Shown here in pieces: positions 55,553 to 64,000 of a stretch of 64,000 nucleotides of DNA (the stretch's first letter is position 1; each line of letters opens with the position of its first letter). Location: the NCBI RefSeq assembly GCF_039555335.1, contig NC_092628.1, forward strand, positions 30,909,409-30,973,408, given 5' to 3'. Under the pieces are notes generated by a model, which did no database searches, was not told the DNA's origin, and was given only the letters and a program-made list of their open reading frames with translations. This stretch comes from Amphiura filiformis (lineage: Eukaryota > Echinodermata > Ophiuroidea > Amphilepidida > Amphiuridae). A program made the position numbers and the translations under genes.

Positions 55553-56049
55553 ATGTCTTCCAAAAAGAATGGAGGTCCACCGGGCCATGATATCGAAGAA
55601 ATGGAAATAGAAGGAGTACATGAAAAAGAAAAGAAAGGATGCCGATCATATTTCAACCCAGAGAAAGTGCTTCTTCTTCTTCTGCTTATTTCTGTGATTT
55701 TGGGGTTTGTTGTCGGCTATATTCTGAGTATTTCATACGACTTTGATCAAGAAATGATAGACTACATCAAATTTCCAGGTACCTTGTTTATGGGAATGCT
55801 GAAGATGATGATCATTCCGTTAATTGTATCCAGTCTGATTGCTAGTCTTGCATCCTTAGAATCGGCCATTTCAGGCAAACTTGGTATTCGAGCTGTGGTC
55901 TATTATATGGCTACCACGTTGATCGCGGTGGCTTTAGGTATCTGCTTAGTGCTTTTAATTGAGCCTGGTGGTAGAGGGTTAACGCCAACAGAAGACGGGG
56001 AAGAAGAGGACGAGGTCAACATCATATATGCCCTCATGGATCTTGTTCT
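55553..56049 (+). CDS. SLC1A: excitatory amino acid transporter (SLC1 family), exon 1
   Basis: Encodes the N-terminal 165 residues and two bases of an SLC1 sodium-coupled glutamate/aspartate symporter, a plasma-membrane protein. A hydrophilic cytosolic N-terminus (about 1-37) precedes TM1 (about 39-60, LLLLLLISVILGFVVGYIL). The family phrase FPGTLFMGMLKMMIIPLIVS follows with TM2 (about 80-100), then GKLGIRAVVYYMATTLIAVA with TM3 (about 113-136). IEPGG stands where most relatives have IHPG or IKPG. ATG at 55553 is the first in-frame Met after upstream stops. The donor gttct|gtaagt (GT 56050) leaves phase 2. Orthology within EAAT1-5 cannot be settled from this part. Confidence 0.95.
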
Positions 56050-58135
56050 GTAAGTGTACACGCTAAATTATTATTATTTTGAAATAAAAGAAAAGAAAAC
56101 ATGTCAAACCACAACAATATACGTTCCAATATTGTGTTATTATAAAACAGAATGATAACACTATAGAATAGGATAATGCAATTGATTGAACTAAATGTAT
56201 TCCTCATATAATTTGCAATAAGTTTAAAATAGCTATTCTCTGAAATGCTCATAAACATAGCCCGGAAATATTCTTATAATCAAACACGGAACACATTATA
56301 CCAATTACTGACGTATTTTATGCACGGTATTTGCATATTGGTCACCTTTAATCAGGTTTTTTGTTTCAAGTCGCTCATGTGTTTATGCCAATGTGATACT
56401 CTATGACCTACGCATGACAAAATTCCAGGTATTTATGTCAAGTCAAGTGTACTTTTAATACGTGGATCGCAAATCTAATCTCGATCGGTCACGATCTGGA
56501 ATTGAACACTACCAACTTTAGAACACTCGTTCGAAATATGATCATCACTAGAAGAAAGTGTTTATATAATAAGAATGATAGTTTGAAAATGTACTTTCGT
56601 GATCAGTACTCCGCGACTAATGGCCTAACTTGTTAGAAACTGAGAACTCAACTACAGAAGAGTAAACAAAAGGAAGAAATTAGAGATGTTTGGTAGTTTA
56701 AAAGTACATGCTAACTATAATTTGATACTCGTGCGTCACTTTTGGTCTTTTTGCATTATACATTGTCTTCCATTAGTTAGTAAATATTGACGGAAGGGGA
56801 ATCACTATAATGAAAAATCATTAAAAATAATAAAATATAATTCGAAACATAAAAGGGACGTAAAACGTTTGTCACTACATATTGTACTTCTCAACAAGTA
56901 TAAATGACATTAAGTGATAGCAAAATATACGTCGATCATCAAGAACATGAAAATGTTTTGGAATTATTTAAACATAATTATTTTCATTAGTAAACTGAGT
57001 TGATATGCACAAGAAAATTCTCTAATTGAAAATTACATTTCTTGTTACGATTCTCTTTGAAAACAATGAGTGGAACTAGTTAAATAATATAAATCAATTG
57101 TATAAAACATTGATGACTATTTGCATCAGTTGTTATCGGAAAAAGATACTTCTTATAGAACGGGTGCGGTTTGTTTTAGATAAGATAATTGAACTTTGTA
57201 CCTGATAAAAGATTCTATAACAACTGTGTTTATTCCGTCTGATTCCCGCCATCTGCTTCGTAATGTCTGTGTTTGGTAAATATGATAATTTATAATAATC
57301 ATATTTTGATATAAAAAACAAACATCCGCTTCAAAAGTTTAATAGTCATGTAAGGCGTAAACAACAACCACTACGACCACACCCACAACAAGCGCATCGG
57401 TACCCCTACACCGCGTCTTTTGATCCTAAATTTACAACATCTGCATGACGCTTACCAATATTATTTGACATTGATTGATCCTTTCAGACCTTTGTTCATT
57501 CTGTTTACTTTTTAAAATGACAAAAAGATTTGAGAAATATTTTTGAAAATGTGCCAGGTACTGTCGATGTCCGAATTTGTCCGTATTATTTTACCGATGT
57601 CCCGTTGACTGATGATGTTGCATCATAACAAATCGGTATCTCAATAGTTGATTAAAAGGCGCATCACATTTATAAACGTGCGTCCTACAGTAATATACGT
57701 GATATTTAGTGACATATTGATATGGCGCCAAATATCTATAAAATATCTATGAAAACTCATGGCAAATGAAAAGGTCTAGAGCAGGAGTCAAAATTACATT
57801 CTGCGAATTTATAAAAAAAATAGCCACGTGGTCAATTTAACAGGAGCTTCTCCAACATTTTAAGTGTTTACATTTTGAGCGTTTACAAAACTTTTTACAA
57901 TTTAGGGGAAAATAGATGAAAATTCTGGAAATATTTTTAAAATCATATATAACTGACTATAAAATAAAAGCGACATAATAACAACACAATTTTTGTTTTT
58001 TCTTCAGTATGAACATTGAACACTGCAGTATAGGAAATGAAGGAAACAGTTGTCTTCCTATGAAACTAACCACAATTTAACTTTAATATATGTGTATTTG
58101 CTACCCCTTTGCATTTTCCATATGTGTTCATATTT
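56050..58135. other. first intron of the transporter gene, first part
   Basis: AT-rich intron of 6.4 kb in total. Nothing recognised before the inverted duplication at 58136. Confidence 0.5.
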
Positions 58136-59290
58136 GTTCGGGAATTAAAGTCGTTTGACTTGGTATAATTAAAGGACCATTTGAACCATTAAAAAGGGTT
58201 AGTCTGGTTTTGTTTTCGGTAATCGCTGCTTTTGATACGCCACTAGAAATATCATTGATATCTGCGATCGAGTTAGACAATTTCCGGTTTATTTTATGGT
58301 AGAATTGCTGTTCTCTCTTAGCCTTCCTATGCACATTGTGATAAAATCAAGCGGGTTACTATAATAATATTAAAACAAATAGTAAAATGTTTATTAAACT
58401 AAAATATAATCAAAATAAAACAATCCAAAGTTTACTCCTTGACTGAACTCGCCCAAAAGGACAAGAATAGAGGCCCTGCATGCTTTTATCGATTGGCTCC
58501 AAACAAAGGATTTGAACAGGTGTCCTTCACCACAACCTCTATACCATGTATACCCAATATCCCATATGTGACCGTCCAGATCGAAACGCTCGTAAAGTCG
58601 GCCCCTGGTCAATTCGTTTTCTTCCTTGTTTAGAAAATATATACCATAAGCTTTACAATGATATATCATTTGACTTCAAACGATATCCAGAAGCGGAGTT
58701 ATAACTTGTTAAACTTTGCTCCTTCAGTATAAGGGTACATTATTTTGGCACTACATTATTTCTTTTTTCCACATTGCTGGAATTAAATATCAAATGGTCA
58801 TAATTGGCGGTCACTTTAAATCATCCCCAACTGAACGATGTTCAGGAATGTCCTCTCACTGTTTATTGTTGGTTAACCCACCACTTGAACAGGATTTAGC
58901 CAAAGCAAACAAAGACTTTTTCTACCATATAATAAATCGGAAATTGTCTAACTCGATCGCAGATATCAATGATATTTCTAATTGCGTGTCAAAAGCAGCG
59001 ATTACTGAAAACAAAACCGGACGAACCCTTTTTATTAATAGTTCAAATTGTGCTTTAATTATACCATGAATTCAAAGGACTTTAATTCCCGACTATCCTC
59101 TTCAACAATAGCATTAAAGATTGGTGTTTGACTGGACTCAAATGAGAAACATGTAGGACAAAATATTAGGGACATATGAATACAACCTCTATGCATATTT
59201 TGCACTGTAACTCGAAATACAATTTGCCGACTTTACGAGCGGTTTGAGATGGATGGTCACATATTCGAATTTCAAATGATAACAATGCGT
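58136..59290. mobile_element. large inverted duplication in the transporter intron
   Basis: 58136-58325 and 58918-59093 are inverted copies. Both encode the peptide NRKLSNSIADINDIS...VSKAAITENKT, once on each strand. A second inverted pair flanks it (tgtgaccgtccagatcgaaa, cgctcgtaaagtcggc at about 58568; gccgactttacgagcgg at about 59227). Looks like a composite foldback element that may have captured a coding fragment. Neither arm has an intact gene. Confidence 0.65.
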
Positions 59291-61847
59291 GTTGTTATTT
59301 TGTTTGTATTTTCTTGTGTTTGGTGTGCTGTTTTTCCCTAGTCATGTGGTTTCTTTCCTTATTTCCAAAAGTAGGACCATTTCCTGTGACAATTATTCCA
59401 TATCCCATAAAGAAAGGACTACCAGAGTGCACAGAATCTAAGTTTCGTCAAACATGTCTGAATTTTACATGCAATCTGAAAGAGAGTAACTGAGTAATGC
59501 ATCTTTCGTTGACATATTCTGAAATATATTGTTTGATGGATGACTTGACACAAATGTCGACAGAAATGTTGGGAATATTATGTATACATCTGTCACGTCT
59601 TAACAAATCTTATCTATATCCATCTTAATTCTGTCTGATCAGACATATATAACTCTTATCAAATAATCATGATAATAAAGTGGCAAAACAATGGATTGGT
59701 TTTAGAGCTTTTGAAAGCGTGATAACACTCTAATATGTCTGTTTTTCGTATTTAGCTAAGTTTTCGTAGTGATACTTCTCTCGCTGTTTCATCGAACATA
59801 ACAAATGACAATGAATATTATTATTAACATCAATGTAAATAAACATGTAAATCATGAGTTTGGTAGGTAGAAGGATACGTTAAAAGAACGCAATTTATAA
59901 CAAGTAATGGAATGTAATTGATAGATGACGATAAAACAATCACAGTTACATTGCTAATGGTTGCTAATCAATCACGGCTATTGACTGGTATGGTCTTTTA
60001 CGATGAATTGTGTACATACGACGTCGACGCGTCGAAGGGATGGCGAGTCGTTGCAAATAGATTTATTTTTAGTATTTCTGAGTTATAACTATATCTTTGT
60101 ACTTTCGAAAGCATTACCCAAAATTATTAAATTGTGATAAAATTAGAATGTTTAACGATCTTATAAAAATTAAAACCCTTTAATTTCATTGTCTTTTTGT
60201 CAACCTGATCTCAGTGGTTTTGAGAAGGAAAAGGTTTAAAACACATGATGATTGGTTAGATTGTTAGTCATTCGCACGCAACCATGACAGTTCAACAAAC
60301 TTAATATTATTGTGACGTACATTCGGCAAAAAAAAAATGAAATTAAAATACTTACACTATAAGAAGAGGAATCTTATTTTGATTTTTAGGAAAATGAACC
60401 GTTTGAACCGTTTGTTTAGAATAATGGTTGGAGCAACAATAACGGTTACTGTAATAGTAAAACTGAACAAGAATAGTCTGGATACATTTAACACAAAAAT
60501 TGCTTCTATATATGTTTTTCAGCTACGCTACATTTGGATTAGCTATAAACTATACGACATGATTATTTAAGTTGTGCAAAAATGTAACACCCAACATGAC
60601 CCTCTGATGTATCATAAATGATAAGTATTTATCGCAGTGTGATAATATTGACTACTATTTGCTTCTTTAATTTATATCAGCCTTCGATAAATAGCAGAGA
60701 TAGCAACTTATATTCTATCTCAACCTTTGACACGTTATCTGCATTACATTATATGAAAACAATAAATTATAGGCTATTATGTGACTAAGCAAATGTTGCA
60801 AAAAGTAAATGTTTATGTTTTTGAATTACGATAAAGAACTTTAATCATTCTTTAATGACATCAAAACTTTGACAACAAAGATATAGTTGTAAACATTTGG
60901 TATCTATTTATAGAATAAAGAGCATACGGTCGGATGTGAATGTTAAATCAGCCCAAAACTCGAAAATAATTTGTTGATATTGTGACATTTCTACAGACGA
61001 CAAGTTTTCAATCAGCGTTCGAAATAAGCCCTATCGCAGTGTAATTTGTACACCAATATTCGCATGTTGCAATACAAAAGGGTGGTGCAAAATTGCGATA
61101 CCACATTGTACTGACTTTATGTGTTGGTGTTGATTGTCTAAGACAGCACTTCAAATTATTGCTCTGCGTCAGAAGAAGTTACTCCACAACTTTCAAAATA
61201 GGGTGCAAAAGTACACCCCAAGGTGAACAAAAATTAATTCAAATACTGGTTTTAGAATTGTAAATTATAAACCATATTTGGAATCAGCATACAAAATGCA
61301 TTAAAATGAGTACAAACAAGCCTAGTATTGGTTCAGTGGTTCTTAAGATAGCTCTTGATATTTTGAAAAAATATTTCAAAAACTTGGGGACTTTTTATGT
61401 TGAAGCTTATGGCTATAAACAATACAACATAAACGTGCCTTATTTATTTATTTAAATTCGAACCTTTATCACTTCTTGTCTGTTGAACGTACATGTAATT
61501 ACTGAGCAACAAAGGTAGCAATCCATAAAATTAGAATTGAGAAAAATGAATAGATTGTAAATGAGAGGAAACAATAATAATATGGAAAGTTATTACTACA
61601 ATCTGAAGATAAACAATAAAGCATCTTAAGGAAAGAAATGAGATTAAAAGTTAAGACAAAATAAGTGAGAGAGATTTTGTGTAGGAACGTGTGGGGTGTG
61701 TTGGTGTTTGTATGTGTGGTGGAGGTTTGGAGCTTGGGTGGGTGTGCGTGTCGGGGAATTGTGTGGGGTGTATTCGTCAAAATATTTGTTTTAAGAGCAG
61801 ATGCTGGATAAGGAAAAAGCACGACACACTGTCGTGTGTGTGGTGTC
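59291..61847. other. first intron of the transporter gene, second part
   Basis: No recognised element. 61680-61770 is G/T-rich on the plus strand (gtgtggggtgtgttggtgtt). Confidence 0.45.
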
Positions 61848-62252
61848 TTTAAAAATGAAGTCTCCGGCGATCACAACATTATGCCTTATAATGTTAGAAA
61901 AATAATTATCAAGCACGAATCACGTGGTTTTATACAAAATCATATTGACCTTAAAAAATAAAAACAGCCTCTCTCACCACGCGATATTCGAATTTCCCGG
62001 GCACCGCAATTGCCTGTGGCAATGACGTCCCAGTAACACAATGAAGGTTGACGACAATTGAGCACAAATAACCATGACGTCATTGCCCTAGACATTTTGA
62101 ATATCGCGTGTTGAGAGTCGGCTGTTTTTATTCGTTGTTTTTTTGTTGGTCAATATGAGTTTGTTTTAAATAAAACTATGTGATTCGTGCTTGATTGTGT
62201 TTCTAACATATAAGTCATAATGTTATGATTGCCGGAGTGTTCCTTTAAAAAT
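61848..62252. mobile_element. foldback/MITE, about 405 bp
   Basis: Left arm tttaaaaatgaagtctccgg, cgatcacaacattatgcc, aagcacgaatcacgtggttt; the right arm is the inverse (aactatgtgattcgtgctt, tcataatgttatgattgccg, gagtgttcctttaaaa). An inner pair cgcgatattc against gaatatcgcg also faces. Sits about 200 bp before exon 2 of the transporter. Confidence 0.85.
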
Positions 62253-62455
62253 GCGTAAATCATTTTCACAGTGTCACATTGTGTATTAAAAGAAAGCAAA
62301 CCAGTTGTATTTCCACATGAGTATTGTAAATGATACCAGAGGGGCAATAGAGTTCTGAAATATGAAGGCATGTTGCAGGATGTTGCAGGAGGTGGTGTAG
62401 CCGAGAATTTGCAAGTCTAAAGTTTATCAATCAATTTTATATTTTTATTTTACAG

Positions 62456-62498
62456 CAATATGTTCCCTGCAAACATTGTAGAAGCATGCTTTAGAACG
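62456..62498 (+). CDS. SLC1A: excitatory amino acid transporter, exon 2 (43 bp)
   Basis: Acceptor tttttattttacag, donor agaacg|gtaagt. One base completes the codon from exon 1 (giving Leu), then NMFPANIVEACFRT. This is the conserved NMFPxNxVEACF segment found after TM3 throughout metazoan glutamate transporters, which confirms both the gene identity and the splice. Ends in phase 0. A very short exon, easily missed by gene predictors. Confidence 0.95.
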
Positions 62499-63594
62499 GT
62501 AAGTATAGCTTAAACCGCAGAAACAAACAGTTAGATGATTTAAAATGGCCATCCAAATCATCTTTCTTTTGCACCCGACAAAACAACATGACGCTTATAG
62601 AGGTATTGGTATAATATATAGTTAAAATATTTGGTGATGATATTTGGGAGCAGAAAACACCACATAAGCAGTCTTTGTACCATTAGCATAAGAACCATCC
62701 AGTGGTTTTGGATTATATCAACATTTCACATTTGTTTTTTGTTGTCTGTGTCATCTGCTAGCCATGCCCCTTAGTGTTCTGCTTGCCATTTACTTCATGT
62801 AGGTGTATGACATGTTATTTGCACAATCTGGTTTGAAAATTCTGCGATGAATGATCAAGACACACGTGTCCCCTACCAGGTGTTTCTATTTCATCATGTT
62901 CATTGTGTAAATAACTGGACAGATATGTCAGGTACAACATCTTCTTAAAGGTTTGCGCAAAGAAGACTTAATCGGAGGTATTTTGTGGCTGGGTTGGGTT
63001 TGATGCGTGGCGTGTGTGAGGGGTGCGGGAGTGAGGGGGGTGTGTTTACTTGTGTTTGTGTGTGAATGTGCGCCTAATGGAGAGGTATATGAGGTGTGAG
63101 TGCCCGGGGCGTGTTTATTTTCTACAACCGTAATGGGCTGCAATACGCTAACCCTAACCCTAATAATAAACCATACCCTTAACCATAAACCCTAACCAAA
63201 AGGGTTGGTGGTATTGCGGCCCAATGAGGTTGCAAAAAGATATAAAGCGCCCGGGGTACATGATGCGTGGAGTAAGATATAGGTAAGAAAATAGATACAC
63301 TATGTAAATCAACGTTCTGCTGGCAGATTGATGTTCATGGTCTGCTTGCACGGGAATACAATGAACTATATATCTTCCATGCTTGCAGGTTCTTCACAAA
63401 TACGATTTTTACTTTGTTTATATGCGCAGGTAGATGATCTTCAGACGGTCCATTCACAGTTTTCGGACTGCATGCGGAATAAAGAACGTTGTATGGGCTT
63501 CTGCAAATGAATACATCAATGTTCTCAAGATAGCGTCATAATTATTCTATTTTTGATCATATTAAACCAAACTTTGTTCTGTTTCTTCTCACAG
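62499..63594. other. second intron of the transporter gene
   Basis: About 1.1 kb. Contains a G/T-rich tract (62990-63070) and a short telomere-like ctaaccctaaccctaa patch (63148-63200) flanked by imperfect inverted gctgcaatac and gtattgcggc. Confidence 0.6.
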
Positions 63595-64000
63595 TACAAA
63601 ACCAACCCTATCACCACGTACATCGATGTCACGCCTAGCAATGATGAGATCGCTAACCTGACCCTTGCATCTGGAATCACAATCGCCCAGTCCTTGATGC
63701 TCATTAATGGTACCTTACTAGCGGTCAGCAGCAAGGCAATGGCATTCAATGAAATGCGGCTGGATTCTTTGATAGTAAAACCCGATATGGAAAATTTCGT
63801 CACAACGGCGATGGCAAATCATGACGTGTATCGGATGATGGAAAACTACATGGGTAGTGCTCCTGTTCCACCACCAGGTGACGTCGATGAATTTACTCGT
63901 CTTATCAACGAATTGGAAGACAAAATCACTGCTCTAGATGGCACCGTTCAGGGTCTTCCAACTTCTGGTATGTTGGATGATTCTATAATGACCGACTTGA
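63595..64000 (+). CDS. SLC1A: excitatory amino acid transporter, exon 3 (partial, runs off window)
   Basis: Acceptor gttctgtttcttctcacag. Reads YKTNPITTYIDVTPSNDEIA in phase 0 directly after FRT of exon 2, as in the family (ACF.QYKT). The reading then stays open for 135 codons to the window end without reaching the next membrane segment. Relatives have only about 55 residues between YKT and TM4c. The extra sequence contains two N-glycosylation sequons (NLT, NGT) and a PVPPPGD stretch, then charged, helix-like sequence (LINELEDKITALDGTVQG). It is presumably extracellular. The end of the exon is beyond the window. Confidence 0.9.

Noticed and set aside
61499-61822. 107-codon open frame on the minus strand rich in Thr, His and Pro
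   Set aside because: Derived from a G/T-rich low-complexity tract within the transporter intron.

Overview
This is an AT-rich animal genomic window with long introns and consensus GT/AG splice sites. It carries microsatellites made of AAT, ACA, ATC and AAAT units and a very dense load of small DNA transposons (foldback and MITE types). One gene is a recognisable metazoan excitatory amino acid transporter. With the tRNA-headed SINEs whose tails resemble the Deu-SINE class, this suggests a marine invertebrate, most likely a non-vertebrate deuterostome such as an echinoderm. The phylum is inference. Nothing is bacterial: no operons, no CRISPR array, no ribosome binding sites.

Layout. 1-22 kb holds no host gene I can support. 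It is a patchwork of foldback elements (1.26, 2.64, 5.96, 6.47, 7.49, 12.25, 14.23, 17.69 and 21.08 kb), SINE copies (4.1, 9.9, 11.2, 13.0 kb), microsatellites and a CCAAT-box cluster near 17 kb. 22.3-25.3 kb carries an unrecognised gene for a 324-residue, probably N-myristoylated and palmitoylated, low-complexity protein (starts MGCC). It has a likely 5' non-coding exon and a tandem duplication of its 3' end. 25.4-29 kb is nested transposons and a decayed retroelement. 29.3-31.5 kb is a broken paralog of the MGCC gene, interrupted by a Penelope-like fragment. 32-37 kb holds a 1.9-kb element with long, almost identical terminal inverted repeats and a dead Tc1-like element.

37.2-49.0 kb, minus strand, is a multi-exon gene that I assembled by splice-site and reading-phase matching. 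It encodes one complete macro domain (ADP-ribose-reader fold) built from four exons and an acidic linker. A second, more diverged macro-like module follows, and then a hydrophobic C-terminal tail anchor. Both macro modules lack the usual ligand-loop signatures. No PARP catalytic domain is visible. This is the best candidate for an undescribed protein architecture in the window.

49-55 kb is again nested elements: a 670-bp palindrome, a foldback split by a 1.6-kb transposon, and a LINE fragment. 55.55-64 kb, plus strand, is the 5' half of an SLC1-family glutamate/aspartate transporter, with three exons visible and the gene running off the window. Its third exon encodes an unusually long extracellular insertion between the third and fourth membrane segments. 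The genes show no sign of acting in one pathway; they are neighbours in a transposon-rich region.
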